The notes: generated from the sequence alone by a model not told the origin. DNA of 64,000 nt from Comamonas granuli NBRC 101663 (GCF_000739995.1 NZ_BBJX01000005.1:124001-188000); one strand, 5' to 3'. Positions 14,378 through 26,485 are shown, counted from the first letter of the stretch. Made by a program: numbers and translations.

Positions 14378-17110
14378 ATGGTTTACCCTTATTTGAAAAA
14401 GGTCTTTATCATGCTAATCACCCGGCGACACTGGATGGGAGCTGGCGTAGCAGGTGCCATGAGCGCCCTGGCAGCAGGCTTCGAACTTTCTCCGGTATTC
14501 AAGGCCTTTGCGGCAGAGCCGGATGCCGCAGCCGAACTCGCCGCGCTCAAGACCTTCAGCGGCAAGGTGCACCATGCCACGCACTATGGTCCGCTGATCG
14601 CCACGGTCGAGCGCGGAAAAATCGTCAAGGTCGAGGCGCAGGCCAGTGACAAGCGCCCCACGCCCATGCTGACGGAAGGGGTTCTGGACCGCACCTACGA
14701 CAAGACGCGCATCACCGGGCCCATGGTGCGCAAGTCCTACCTGGAGTGGGAGCAAAACGGCCGCAAGGGCAGCAACAAGCCCGAGCTGCGCGGCAAGGAC
14801 GAGTGGGTGCAGGTGAGCTGGGACACGGCCCTGGGCCTGACCGCCAAGGCCATTCTCGACACCATCGAAAAGTACGGCAACGAAGGCTGCTTCTCCAGCT
14901 CCTACGGCGGCTGGTCGCACGCGGGCATCTTCCGGCCCAACGTGCTGCAGGGGCGCTTCTTCAACCTGCTGGGCGGCTCCTCCATCACCACCGGCGACTA
15001 CTCGGCGGGCGCGGGCCAGCTCATCATGCCGATGGTGATCGGCGACATGGAGGTGTATTCCGCCCAGACGGCGTGGGAACAGTTGCGCGACAACACCGAG
15101 CTGGTGGTGTTCATTGGCTGCGACCCGGACAAGAACAACCGCATCGAGTACACGGTGTGCGACCACGAGATGTACGGCGGCTGGGACGCCATCAAGCAGG
15201 CGGGCTGTCAGTTCATGTCCATCAACCCGCAGGTGACCACCACGGACGAAAAGATGGGCTCGGAGTGGGTGCGCATCATCCCCAACACCGACACGGCGCT
15301 GTTCCTGGCCATGGGCTACCACCTCATCAGCCAGAACAAGCACAACCAAGCCTTCATCGACAAGTACACGGTGGGCTTCGACAAGTACCGCGCCTACCTG
15401 GAAGGCAAGGACGGCACGCCGCCCAAGACGCCCGAATGGGCGGCAAAAATCACCGGCATTCCCGCGGCCAAGATCCGCTCCATGGCCGAGCTGATGGCGT
15501 CCAAGCGCACGCAGTTGTGCGGCTCCTGGGCCATTCAGCGCGCGCACCACGGCGAGATGCCGTACTGGGCCATCGTCAACTTCGCCTGCATTCTGGGCAA
15601 CATCGGTCTGCCCGGGCAGGGTGTGGGCTTTAGCTGGCACTACGGCGGCGGCGGCATGCCGCAGTCGGGCGGCACCGCGCCCACGGGCCTGTCGCAGGGG
15701 CGCAACCCGGTCAAGAAGATCTGCCCGGCCTCGCGCATCAGCGAGATGCTGCTCAACCCCGGCAAGGAATTCACCTACAACGGCAGCAAGTACACCTATC
15801 CCAAGGTCAAGCTGATCTACAACGCCGGCAACAACGTCTTCTCGCACCAGCAGGATCTGAACGAATTCGCCCGTGCCCTGCGCACGGTGGACACGGTGAT
15901 CTGCCACGAGCCCTGGTGGAATGGCTCTGCGCGCTGGGCCGATATCGTGCTGGCCGCCACCACCACGGTGGAGCGCAACGATATTTCTTCGGCCGGCACC
16001 TACAGCATCGACAAGGTGTACGCGATGAAGCAGGTCATCGCGCCGCAGCACGATGCGCTGGACGATTTTGAAATCTTCCGCCGTCTGGCCGAGCTGTGCG
16101 GCATCGAGTACGCCTTCACCGAGGGCAAGACGCCAATGGACTACGTCAAGGCAGCCTACGAAGCGAGCTCGGCCGCCAAGGACACACCCTTCGAGAAGTT
16201 CTGGGCCGAGGGCATGGCGCGCATTCCGGTGCCGCCCGAGGCGCACAAGTGGGTACGCCATGGTGACTTCCGCGCCGATCCGGTGAAAAACCCGCTGCAC
16301 ACCAACAGCGGCAAGATCGAGATGTATTCCTCCACCATTGCGAAGATGAACATCCCCGACATGCCGCCCATGCCCCAATGGCAGGAACCCGGCGAGTACC
16401 TGGGCAATGCGCGCAAGGGCCAGGTGCATGTGGTCAGCCCGCACCCCTACTGGCGCCTGCACTCGCAGCTCAACAACTCCGAATCGCTGCGCAAGCGCTA
16501 TACCGTGCAGACGCGCGAGCCCTTGACCATCAGCGTCGAGGACGCCAGGGCCCATGGCATCAAGGATGGCGATCTGGTCGAGCTGCGCAACGAGCGCGGC
16601 GCGGTGGTGGTGGGTGCGCGCGTGTCCGACAAGATCATGCCCGGCGTGGTCAGCCTGTACGAAGGCGCCTGGCCGCAGCTCGACAGCAAGGGCCGCTGCA
16701 ACAACGGCCTGATCAACTTCCTGACCTCGAGCCGGCGCGCCAGTGGCCTGACGCAGGCCACCACGGCGAACACCTGCATCGCGTCGATGCGCAAATGCAC
16801 CGATGCCGACCCGGGCGGTACCAAGGCCTTCGAGCCGCCGAAGATCATCAAGAGCGATATCCGCTTCGACGAGAAGTTCTACGGCGCCGAGCGGGCACAA
16901 GTCCTGCGCGAGAAGGCCACGGCCTCGCTCTCGCCTGCCGAGCAGATCTTCTACCAGCGCTGCACGGTCTGCCACGGCCCGCGCGATCCTGGCCAGTTCA
17001 CCGAGAAACAGTGGCTGGGCATCACCCCCAGCATGTTCCAGCGTGCCGGCCTGACCGACGACGAGCAGAAGGTCGTGCTGGAATTCCTGCTCAAGAACGC
17101 CAAGCACTGA
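14378..17110 (+). CDS. Periplasmic TorA/TorZ-type molybdoenzyme with fused C-terminal cytochrome c domain
   Basis: DMSO-reductase-family enzyme (TMAO, DMSO or biotin/methionine sulfoxide reductase type) using bis-MGD molybdenum. 910 residues. A Tat signal (TRRHWMGAGVAGAM, residues about 15-28) is followed by a likely cleavage after AFAA. TTGDYSAGAGQ supplies the Mo ligand Ser209, which places it in the TorA/DorA/BisC branch; there is no N-terminal FeS cysteine motif. Residues about 830-910 add a small heme domain with CTVCH at 862-866, absent from E. coli TorA (848 residues). ATG 14378 is chosen for the strong AGGGGAGGA 5 bases upstream; ATG 14411 is an alternative. No torC, torD or regulator gene is nearby. 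Substrate unknown. Confidence 0.88.
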   Translation: MVYPYLKKVFIMLITRRHWMGAGVAGAMSALAAGFELSPVFKAFAAEPDAAAELAALKTFSGKVHHATHYGPLIATVERGKIVKVEAQASDKRPTPMLTEGVLDRTYDKTRITGPMVRKSYLEWEQNGRKGSNKPELRGKDEWVQVSWDTALGLTAKAILDTIEKYGNEGCFSSSYGGWSHAGIFRPNVLQGRFFNLLGGSSITTGDYSAGAGQLIMPMVIGDMEVYSAQTAWEQLRDNTELVVFIGCDPDKNNRIEYTVCDHEMYGGWDAIKQAGCQFMSINPQVTTTDEKMGSEWVRIIPNTDTALFLAMGYHLISQNKHNQAFIDKYTVGFDKYRAYLEGKDGTPPKTPEWAAKITGIPAAKIRSMAELMASKRTQLCGSWAIQRAHHGEMPYWAIVNFACILGNIGLPGQGVGFSWHYGGGGMPQSGGTAPTGLSQGRNPVKKICPASRISEMLLNPGKEFTYNGSKYTYPKVKLIYNAGNNVFSHQQDLNEFARALRTVDTVICHEPWWNGSARWADIVLAATTTVERNDISSAGTYSIDKVYAMKQVIAPQHDALDDFEIFRRLAELCGIEYAFTEGKTPMDYVKAAYEASSAAKDTPFEKFWAEGMARIPVPPEAHKWVRHGDFRADPVKNPLHTNSGKIEMYSSTIAKMNIPDMPPMPQWQEPGEYLGNARKGQVHVVSPHPYWRLHSQLNNSESLRKRYTVQTREPLTISVEDARAHGIKDGDLVELRNERGAVVVGARVSDKIMPGVVSLYEGAWPQLDSKGRCNNGLINFLTSSRRASGLTQATTANTCIASMRKCTDADPGGTKAFEPPKIIKSDIRFDEKFYGAERAQVLREKATASLSPAEQIFYQRCTVCHGPRDPGQFTEKQWLGITPSMFQRAGLTDDEQKVVLEFLLKNAKH

Positions 17111-17127
17111 GCGCCACGCCCTGACCG

Positions 17128-17155
17128 AAAAACCCCGCTCTGCGGGGTTTTTTTC
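17128..17155 (+). terminator. Rho-independent terminator after the molybdoenzyme gene
   Basis: AAAAACCCCGC pairs with GCGGGGTTTTT around a TCT loop, with a run of seven T. It isolates the molybdoenzyme gene from glmM. Confidence 0.9.
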
Positions 17156-17248
17156 GTGGTGCGCCCGGCGCAGTGCGCGCCGCCGGGCGCGGCGCCCGCC
17201 GCTGGTAGACTGCCGGGCTTGAGCATCCAGCGCGCAGCGCCACCCAGA

Positions 17249-18583
17249 ATGACACGCCAGTATTTCGGCACCGACGGCATCCGCGGCACCGTGGGCCAGC
17301 CCCCCATCACACCCGATTTCGTGCTGCGCCTGGGCCACGCCGTGGGCCGGGTGCTGCGCCGCAGCGAGGAGCGCCCCACGGTGCTCATCGGCAAGGACAC
17401 ACGCATCTCGGGCTACATGCTCGAATCGGCGCTGGAGTCGGGCCTGAACTCCGCCGGGGCCGACGTGGTGCTGCTCGGCCCCTTGCCCACGCCGGGGGTG
17501 GCCTACCTCACGCGCGCCCAGCGCGCCAGCCTGGGGGTGGTCATATCGGCCAGCCACAACCCGTATGCGGACAACGGCATCAAGTTCTTCAGCGCCACGG
17601 GCTGCAAGCTGCCCGATGCCTGGGAGCAGGCCGTGGAAGCCGCCCTGGGCGAGCCCCCGGTGTGGGCCGATTCCGCCGCCTTGGGCAAGGCGCGGCGCCT
17701 GGACGATGCCGCCGGGCGCTACATCGAATTTTGCAAAAGCACCTTCGCCAGCGACCTCACGCTCAAGGGCCTGCGCATCGTCGTCGATGCGGCGCACGGC
17801 GCGGCCTACCAGATCGCCCCCAAGGTCTTTCACGAGCTGGGCGCCGACGTGGTCGCCATCGGCTGCGCGCCCGACGGCTTCAACATCAACCACGAGGTCG
17901 GGGCCACCCACCCCGATGCACTGGTGCGCGCCGTGCGCGCCAACCATGCGGACTACGGCATTGCCCTGGACGGCGACGCCGACCGCCTGCAAATGGTCGA
18001 CGCCAGCGGCCGCCTGTACAACGGCGACGAGCTCTTGTACCTGCTGGTGCGCGAGCGCATGGGGCGTGACGAGGTCGTGCCCGGCGTGGTCGGCACGCAG
18101 ATGACCAATATGGCCGTGGAGCTGGCCCTGCGTGCGCGCGGCGTCCAGCTCGTGCGCGCCAAGGTGGGCGACCGCTATGTGCTCGAAGAGCTGCAGCGCC
18201 ATGGCTGGCTGCTGGGCGGCGAGGGTTCGGGCCATTTGCTCGCGCTGGACAAACACACCACGGGCGACGGCCTGATCAGCGCGCTGCAGGTGCTGCAAAG
18301 CTGCGTGCGCAGCCAGCGAGGCATGGCCCAGCTCCTCGAAGGCGTGGAGCTGTTCCCGCAGGTGCTGGTCAACGTGCGCCTGCGGGCAGGGCAGGACTGG
18401 CGCGCCAATGTGCGCCTGGCGCAGGAGACCGCGGCCGTCGAGGCGCAGTTGGGCGATGCGGGCCGCGTGCTCATCCGCGCCAGCGGCACCGAGCCGCTCT
18501 TGCGCGTGATGGTCGAGGCGCGCGACCTGGCCCAGGCCAGCGCCAGCGCCGAGCACCTGGCGCGCGTGGCACGCGAGGGCTGA
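17249..18583 (+). CDS. glmM: Phosphoglucosamine mutase
   Basis: Converts glucosamine-6-phosphate to glucosamine-1-phosphate for UDP-GlcNAc, feeding peptidoglycan and LPS. 444 residues. Active-site serine loop [13 protein letters not shown], metal loop DGDADRLQM, sugar loop GEGSGH and phosphate-binding [12 protein letters not shown] are all present. The ATG at 17249 gives the canonical N-terminus [11 protein letters not shown]. It ends 12 bases from the convergent eamA gene. Confidence 0.97.
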   Translation: MTRQYFGTDGIRGTVGQPPITPDFVLRLGHAVGRVLRRSEERPTVLIGKDTRISGYMLESALESGLNSAGADVVLLGPLPTPGVAYLTRAQRASLGVVISASHNPYADNGIKFFSATGCKLPDAWEQAVEAALGEPPVWADSAALGKARRLDDAAGRYIEFCKSTFASDLTLKGLRIVVDAAHGAAYQIAPKVFHELGADVVAIGCAPDGFNINHEVGATHPDALVRAVRANHADYGIALDGDADRLQMVDASGRLYNGDELLYLLVRERMGRDEVVPGVVGTQMTNMAVELALRARGVQLVRAKVGDRYVLEELQRHGWLLGGEGSGHLLALDKHTTGDGLISALQVLQSCVRSQRGMAQLLEGVELFPQVLVNVRLRAGQDWRANVRLAQETAAVEAQLGDAGRVLIRASGTEPLLRVMVEARDLAQASASAEHLARVAREG

Positions 18584-18595
18584 GCGCCCACAGGC

Positions 18596-19492
18596 TCAGG
18601 AGGAGGCCGCAGCCAGCCGCTGGCGCAGGCGCGGCCACAGCAGGTTCAGCGCCAGGCCGCCGATCACCAGGCCCGCGGCCAGCAGCTTCCAGCCGGGCAG
18701 CGGCTCGTGCAGCCACAGGGCCGAGCTGCCCATGCCGAACACCGGGATCAGCAGCGCCATGGGCGTGATGGTGGCGGCCGGGTAGCGCACCAGCAGCCAG
18801 CCCCAGGCGGCGTAACCGAACAGGCTGTTGCCCACGGCCTGCCAGGCCACGGCGGCCCAGGCGCTGGCGTCGGCGTGCAGCAGCGCGTGGCGCACGGGGC
18901 CCCAGCCCTCCTGCCACAGCGTGAGCAGCAGCAGCGGCGGCACGGCAAACAGGCTCGACCACACCACATAGGCCAGCATGTTCACGCGCCCGGCCTGACG
19001 CGACACCATATTGCCCCCGGCCCACGACAGCGCGGCCAGCAGGATGAGCGCCAGCCCGCCCGGGGTGGCGCTGCCGTCGGTGTGAAAAACAATGACGCCA
19101 ATGCCCGCCGCCGCCAGCGCCAGCGACACCCCCTGCACCGGCAGGGCGCGTTCGCCCGAGAGCCACATGGCCAGCCCGATGGTGAAGAACACCTGCGTCT
19201 GCACCACCAGCGACGCCAGGCCCGGGGAGATCAGCCCGTTCATGGCCACGTACATCAGCCCGAACTGCCCCACGCCGATAAACAGGCCGTAGGCCGCCAG
19301 ATTGCGCCAGCGCACCGCCGGCCGGGGAATCAGAAATATGGCCGGCAGCGTCACCGCCACAAAGCGCAGCGTGGCGAACAGCAAGGGCGGCATCTGCCCC
19401 AGCCCCAGCTTGATGACCACGAAGTTGCTGCCCCATACAGCCACCACCGCCAGGCCCAGCAGGAAGTGGCGCAGCGACAGGGTGGTGGGCAT
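18596..19492 (-). CDS. eamA: EamA-type (DMT superfamily) inner-membrane exporter
   Basis: 298 residues with ten predicted membrane helices in two EamA repeats. It resembles E. coli EamA/YdeD along its length by eye (VVAVWGSNFVVIKLGL and FATLRFVAVTLPAIF near the N-terminus, SPGLASLVVQTQVFFTIGLA in the first repeat), a protein that exports O-acetylserine and cysteine. The substrate here is inferred only from that resemblance. Convergent with glmM; not clearly in an operon with padR, which lies 69 bases downstream-facing to its start. Confidence 0.85.
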   Translation of the reverse strand: MPTTLSLRHFLLGLAVVAVWGSNFVVIKLGLGQMPPLLFATLRFVAVTLPAIFLIPRPAVRWRNLAAYGLFIGVGQFGLMYVAMNGLISPGLASLVVQTQVFFTIGLAMWLSGERALPVQGVSLALAAAGIGVIVFHTDGSATPGGLALILLAALSWAGGNMVSRQAGRVNMLAYVVWSSLFAVPPLLLLTLWQEGWGPVRHALLHADASAWAAVAWQAVGNSLFGYAAWGWLLVRYPAATITPMALLIPVFGMGSSALWLHEPLPGWKLLAAGLVIGGLALNLLWPRLRQRLAAASS

Positions 19493-19561
19493 GGTGTGCG
19501 GGAGGGGTGCACACGCGGGGCAGGGCGCGTGCTGCGGGGCAAAAGCGCGAGTGTAACGGGC

Positions 19562-20125
19562 CTAGGCCCGGTGCGGTGCGCCCAGGGGCGCGGGGCTTTG
19601 CAGCAGGGCCAGCATCTCGCGCCCCCAGGTGATCTCGCCCTCTTCGTAGAGGATGCCCTTCTTCAGGATCATGTGCTGTATGGCCTGGGCGCGCGTGAGC
19701 GGCCGGCCGGGGGCGAAGTCGTGCGCCTCGATGTGGCGGTAGTGCGCGAGCTGCTGCATGTGCAGGGACAGGTGGCGTTGCAGTTCGGGCGCCAGGTCCA
19801 CTTCGTCCAGTACCGCATCGGCGCGCAGCTTGACGGTGAAGGCGTCGCGCAAGTCCATGGGCGGCGTGGGCTCGGCCGCCCAGCGCGCCAGCTCCCGGCG
19901 GCCTGCGGGCAGCACGCGGTAGTGCTTTTTGCGCGTCTTGCCGGCGTCGGGCGGCACGAAGCCCTCGATCCAGCCCGCGGCCTCCATGCGCGCCAGCTCG
20001 CGGTAGATCTGCTGGTGCGTGGCGTGCCAGAAATAGCCGATGGACTTGTCGAAGCGCCTCGCCAGGTCGTAGCCCGAGGTGGTTTTTTCCAGCAGCGAGG
20101 TCAGGACGGCGTGCGGCAGCGACAT
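19562..20125 (-). CDS. PadR-family transcriptional regulator
   Basis: 187 residues: N-terminal winged helix (AVLTSLLEKTTSGYDLARRF, then HATHQQIYRELARMEAAGWI) and the C-terminal Vir_act_alpha helical domain used for dimerisation. The ATG at 20125 is used because the conserved PadR domain starts with LPHAVLTSLLE; the frame is open further upstream only by chance across the operator region. It is divergent from the fadH-isomerase operon with two near-palindromic sites in between, so it very likely controls that operon and itself. The ligand may be an acyl-CoA or unsaturated acid, which is inference. Confidence 0.92.
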   Translation of the reverse strand: MSLPHAVLTSLLEKTTSGYDLARRFDKSIGYFWHATHQQIYRELARMEAAGWIEGFVPPDAGKTRKKHYRVLPAGRRELARWAAEPTPPMDLRDAFTVKLRADAVLDEVDLAPELQRHLSLHMQQLAHYRHIEAHDFAPGRPLTRAQAIQHMILKKGILYEEGEITWGREMLALLQSPAPLGAPHRA

Positions 20126-20156
20126 GGCGCGCAGTCTATAGCGGGTATTCCATGAC

Positions 20157-22758
<2,602 letters not shown>

Positions 22759-22760
<2 letters not shown>

Positions 22761-22830
22761 AAATACTATTGATTTGATAGCTGTTGGCGCTTATCCAGAA
22801 AGCGCTGCGGCCCAAAAACACTTGAAATTG
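22759..22830 (+). repeat. Dispersed palindromic repeat between fadH and the isomerase gene
   Basis: Reads GATAGCTGTTGGCGCTTATC, then AAGCGCTGCGGCC and an A-rich tail ending in CTTGAAATTGGAG. The tail's TTGGAG is the ribosome-binding site of the next gene. Confidence 0.85.
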
Positions 22831-22839
22831 GAGTTGCCC

Positions 22840-23655
22840 ATGCCGACCTTTGAAACCCTGAGCGTCACGCTGCAGGACCACATCGCCACCGTGCGCCTGA
22901 ACCGGCCGGAAAAGGCCAATGCCATGAATACCGCCATGTGGCAGGAGATCCGCCAGGCCTTCGACTGGGTGGACGCCACCCCCGAGGCCCGCGTGGCCGT
23001 GCTGCAGGCCGAGGGCAAGTACTTCACGGCTGGCATCGACCTGCAGATGATGATGGGATTGGGCGCCCATGTGGCCGACGACTGCGAAGGCCGCATGCGC
23101 GAGAAGCTGCGCCGCCTCATCCTCGACCTGCAGGACACCCTCACCAGCCTGGAGCGCTGCCGCAAGCCCGTGCTCGCCGCCATCCACGGCGGCTGCATCG
23201 GCGGCGGCATCGACCTCATCACCTGCGCCGACATGCGCTACGCGAGCAGCGACGCGAGCTTCACCATCAAGGAGATCGACATCGGCATGGTGGCCGACGT
23301 GGGCACGCTGCAGCGCCTGCCCAAGCTCATTGGCCAGGGCATCACGCGCGAGCTGGCGTACACCGGCCGCGTCTTCGGCGCCGAGGAGGCGCAGCAGATC
23401 GGCCTGGTCAACCGCGTGTTCCCCACGCGCGAGGCGCTCTACGCCGGGGTGCAGGAGATTGCCGCCAGCATCGCCGCCAAGTCGCCGCTGTCCATCCGCG
23501 GCACCAAGGAAATGCTCAACTACGCGCGCGACCACAGCGTGGCCGACAGCCTGAACTACATCGCCACCTGGAACGCCGCCATGCTGCAGAGCCAAGACCT
23601 CATGCAGGCCATGACGGCCCACATGGCGAAAAAGACGCCGAGCTTCAAGGACTGA
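22840..23655 (+). CDS. Delta(3,5)-delta(2,4)-dienoyl-CoA isomerase (crotonase family)
   Basis: Moves conjugated double bases of 3,5-dienoyl-CoA to 2,4-dienoyl-CoA, the substrate of FadH. 271 residues. The three acidic residues that define mitochondrial ECH1 (Asp176, Glu196, Asp204 in rat) are at Asp125, Glu145 and Asp153 with identical 20- and 8-residue spacing, in GGGIDLITCADMRY and FTIKEIDIGMVADVGTLQRL. The oxyanion-hole segment GGCIGGG is present. The ATG at 22840 is chosen by homology and a TTGGAG site 6 bases upstream; the upstream in-frame extension is translated repeat. The 3' end overlaps the convergent argP-like gene by 11 bases. Confidence 0.9.
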   Translation: MPTFETLSVTLQDHIATVRLNRPEKANAMNTAMWQEIRQAFDWVDATPEARVAVLQAEGKYFTAGIDLQMMMGLGAHVADDCEGRMREKLRRLILDLQDTLTSLERCRKPVLAAIHGGCIGGGIDLITCADMRYASSDASFTIKEIDIGMVADVGTLQRLPKLIGQGITRELAYTGRVFGAEEAQQIGLVNRVFPTREALYAGVQEIAASIAAKSPLSIRGTKEMLNYARDHSVADSLNYIATWNAAMLQSQDLMQAMTAHMAKKTPSFKD

Positions 23656-24547
23656 CCAGCGCTGCACGCGCCGCCTGCTGCACGCACTGGCCCAGGCGCT
23701 CCAGCGCGGGCAGGGGCAGGGTGGCCCACTGCCAGTACAGGGGCACGTCCAGCGGGCGGCCCGGCAGCAGCTCCACCAGCCGGCCGCTCTGCAGGTGCCC
23801 CTGCACCAGGTGCCAGGGGTTCATGCCCCAGCCGATGCCGGCCAGGCAGGCATCGACAAAGGCCTGGGTCGAGGGCAGGCGGTGCGCCGCCAGCGGCACC
23901 TCCTTGCGCACGGCGCGGCGCACCCAGCGCTGCTGCAGGCGGTCGTTGCGGTCGAACACCAGGCTCGGGGCCTGCGCCAGCGCGGCGGGGCTCACGCCCT
24001 GCGCAAACCAGCGCTGCACATACGCGGGCGAGGCCGTGGCCAGGTAGCGCAGCCCGCCCAGCTTGCGGCTGCGGCAGCCCTGGATGGGCTGCGCCAGCGA
24101 GGTCACGGCGCCCAGCACATGGCCGCGGCGCAGCCAGTCGCCGGTGTGGTCCTGGTCGTCCACGGCCACGTCCACCAGCGTGTGGTCCTCGGCGCTGAAG
24201 GCGTCGAGCGCGGTGATGAACCAGGTGGCCAGGCTGTCGGCGTTGATCGCAATGCGCACCGTGGAGCGCACCAGGCCCGCCTCCTGCCCGCCCACCCAGG
24301 GCAGGTCGCGGCGCAGCTCGTCCTCCAGCAGCGCCACCGTCTGCGCATGGCGGCACAGGCGCGCGCCCAGCTCGGTGGGCTCGCAGGGCTGGCCGCGCAC
24401 CACCAGCACCGCGCCCGCGCGGTCCTCCAGCAGGCGGATGCGCTGCGACACCGCCGAGGGCGTGACGTGCAGCACGCGCGCGGCGCGCTCGAAGCTGCCC
24501 TCGCGTGCCACGACGGCCAGGGTGGTGAGCAGGGTGGGGTCGAGCAT
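23645..24547 (-). CDS. LysR-family regulator of the ArgP/LysG group
   Basis: 300 residues. N-terminal winged helix (LLTTLAVVAREGSFERAARVLHVTPSAVSQRIRLLE) and a LysR substrate-binding domain. ArgP/LysG proteins sense lysine and arginine and activate the divergent exporter gene argO/lysE. Here the next gene, divergent and 77 bases away, is exactly such an exporter, so function follows from context and family. The ATG at 24547 fits the family start. Confidence 0.9.
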   Translation of the reverse strand: MLDPTLLTTLAVVAREGSFERAARVLHVTPSAVSQRIRLLEDRAGAVLVVRGQPCEPTELGARLCRHAQTVALLEDELRRDLPWVGGQEAGLVRSTVRIAINADSLATWFITALDAFSAEDHTLVDVAVDDQDHTGDWLRRGHVLGAVTSLAQPIQGCRSRKLGGLRYLATASPAYVQRWFAQGVSPAALAQAPSLVFDRNDRLQQRWVRRAVRKEVPLAAHRLPSTQAFVDACLAGIGWGMNPWHLVQGHLQSGRLVELLPGRPLDVPLYWQWATLPLPALERLGQCVQQAARAALVSP

Positions 24548-24624
24548 GGCAGCTTGAGAAATGCTTCACCCAGATTAGCAGAATTTGCTGGCAGGGCGCC
24601 GTGGGCCTGCCCATACTGCGCGCC

Positions 24625-25269
24625 ATGCTCCCTCCCGCCGTTCCCGACGCCGCTGCGGCCGCCCCCGTCTTCGCCGCGGGCCTGGGCCTGACGCTGTCGC
24701 TCATTGCCGCCATTGGCGCGCAGAACACCTACGTGCTGCGCCAGGGTCTGCGCCGCGAGCATGTGGCGCTGGTGGTGGCCGTGTGCGTGCTGCTCGATGG
24801 CGCACTCATGGCGCTGGGCATCAGCGGCCTGGCGGCCTTTCTCGTCCGCAGCCCGGCCTTGCTGCGCGCCGTGGGCCTGCTCGGGGCGGCGGCCCTGGCC
24901 TGGTACGCCTGGCAGGCCCTGGGCCGCGCGCTGCAGCCCCAGGCCCTGCAGGCGCAGGCGCAAGGCGCGCGGCAGGCTCCGCGCCGCGTGCTGGCGCAGG
25001 TGCTGGGCATCAGCCTGCTCAACCCCCATGTGTACCTGGACACGGTGCTGCTGGTCGGCTCCCTGGGGGCGCAGCAGCCGGCGGGCCTGCAGGGCGTGTT
25101 CTGGCTGGGGGCGACCAGCGCCAGCGCGCTGTGGTTTGTGGGCCTGGGTTTTGGCGCGCGCTGGCTCGCCCCGGTGTTTGCGCGGCCGCAGGCCTGGCGC
25201 GTGCTGGACCTGGGTGTCGCCGCACTGATGGCCTACCTCGCCTGGGGCCTGGCGGCGCCGCTGCTGTGA
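24625..25269 (+). CDS. argO: LysE/ArgO-family amino acid exporter
   Basis: Exports arginine and/or lysine across the inner membrane. 214 residues with about six membrane helices; the family signature AAIGAQNTYVLRQGLRREH lies near residue 30 and LLNPHVYLDTVLLVGS in the second half. The ATG at 24625 is preferred; the GTG at 24601 would overlap likely promoter sequence (CATACT at 24612). No clear ribosome-binding site precedes 24625, so the message may be nearly leaderless. Divergent from the ArgP-like regulator. Confidence 0.9.
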   Translation: MLPPAVPDAAAAAPVFAAGLGLTLSLIAAIGAQNTYVLRQGLRREHVALVVAVCVLLDGALMALGISGLAAFLVRSPALLRAVGLLGAAALAWYAWQALGRALQPQALQAQAQGARQAPRRVLAQVLGISLLNPHVYLDTVLLVGSLGAQQPAGLQGVFWLGATSASALWFVGLGFGARWLAPVFARPQAWRVLDLGVAALMAYLAWGLAAPLL

Positions 25270-25343
25270 AGCCGGCCAGGCCCGAGTCACCGGCGGGACA
25301 GTGCGCCTTGCCCCGCAGCGCGCAGGCGCGCTAAGGTGCCCGC

Positions 25344-26024
25344 ATGAGCGATACCCCCCGCCCCGAACACCTGCAGCCCACGGCGTGCATCGACAGCGGC
25401 CACAGCGCCGTGCAGGCCTTTGCGCGCCAGCACGCCCAGGGCCAGGACGAGCGCGCGCGCGCCGTGGCCCTGTACCTGGCCGTGCGCGACGGCCTGCGTT
25501 ACGACCCCTACCGCATCGACCTGACGGAGCACGGCATGCGCGCCAGCACCGCGCTGGCCCAGGGCCATGGCTGGTGCGTGCCCAAGGCCGTGCTGCTGGC
25601 GGCGGCCTGCCGAGCGGCGGGCCTGCCGGCGCGGCTGGGCTTTGCCGACGTGCGCAACCACCTGAGCACGGAGCGCATGCGCCAGACCATGCAGACCGAT
25701 GTGTTCATCTGGCACGGCTATACCGACATCTGGATCGATGGGCGCTGGGTCAAGGCCACGCCGGCCTTCAACATCGAGCTGTGCGAGCGCTTCGGCCTCT
25801 TGCCGCTGGAGTTCGACGGCCTGAGCGATTCCCTCTACCACCCCTACGACCGCGCAGGCCAGCGCCACATGGAATACCTGCACCAGCGCGGCGCGCACGA
25901 CGACCTGCCGCTTGCCGCCATCGTGCAGGACTTTGCCCGCGTCTACGGCCCGGGCATGATGGACCCGGCCGCCTGGCAGGGGGCGAGCTTCCAGGCCGAC
26001 GTGCAGCAGGAGACCGGTGCATGA
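25344..26024 (+). CDS. Transglutaminase-like (cysteine peptidase fold) protein
   Basis: 226 residues, no signal peptide. The domain has the nucleophile in GHGWCVPKAVLLAAACRAAG (Cys78) and the His in WHGYTDIWIDGRWVKATPAF (His124). The position of the third catalytic acid, normally VDP, reads ATP, a variant for which the in vivo reaction is unknown. Members act as cysteine proteases or amidases in the cytoplasm. Its stop overlaps the start of a thioesterase gene (ATGA), implying coupled translation and a shared task. Confidence 0.85.
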   Translation: MSDTPRPEHLQPTACIDSGHSAVQAFARQHAQGQDERARAVALYLAVRDGLRYDPYRIDLTEHGMRASTALAQGHGWCVPKAVLLAAACRAAGLPARLGFADVRNHLSTERMRQTMQTDVFIWHGYTDIWIDGRWVKATPAFNIELCERFGLLPLEFDGLSDSLYHPYDRAGQRHMEYLHQRGAHDDLPLAAIVQDFARVYGPGMMDPAAWQGASFQADVQQETGA

Positions 26025-26485
26025 CGACCGCCCCTACGCCGCCCGCCATTCCCCCGGGCTTTGCGCCCTTTCCCGCCGGGGGGCCGTACATGGACATCAA
26101 CGGCCCGCTGTACCTGCGGCGCCAGGGGAGCGACGTGCGCTTTGGCCTGCGCGTGCAGCAGCGCCACGTCAACCCCATGGGCAACCTGCACGGCGGCATG
26201 ATGGCCAGCTTTTGCGACATGCTGCTGCCCCTGTCGGTGCACTACCAGAGCGCGGCCCTGGAAAACCGCTTCCTGCCCACCATCAGCCTGCAGATCGACT
26301 ACCTGGCGCCCGCCCCGCTGGGCTGCTGGCTCGAAGGCACGGCCCAGCTCCTGCGCGCCACGCGCTCCATGGTGTTTGCCCAGGGCCTGGTCACCGCCGA
26401 CGGCGTGCCCTGCGCGCGTGCCAGCGGCGTGTTCAAGATCGGGCCGCAGCACGCGCCGGACCTGGCCGGGAGCGCGGCGGTCTGA
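26021..26485 (+). CDS. PaaI-type hotdog acyl-CoA thioesterase
   Basis: 154 residues with a single hotdog domain: HVNPMGNLHGGMMASFCDMLL on the central helix, containing the HGG and the acidic residue used in PaaI-type catalysis, and LQIDYLAPAPLGCWLEG on the following strand. Hydrolyses an acyl- or aryl-CoA thioester in the cytosol; the substrate is unknown. The ATG at 26021 overlaps the transglutaminase stop by four bases. Confidence 0.88.
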   Translation: MTTAPTPPAIPPGFAPFPAGGPYMDINGPLYLRRQGSDVRFGLRVQQRHVNPMGNLHGGMMASFCDMLLPLSVHYQSAALENRFLPTISLQIDYLAPAPLGCWLEGTAQLLRATRSMVFAQGLVTADGVPCARASGVFKIGPQHAPDLAGSAAV

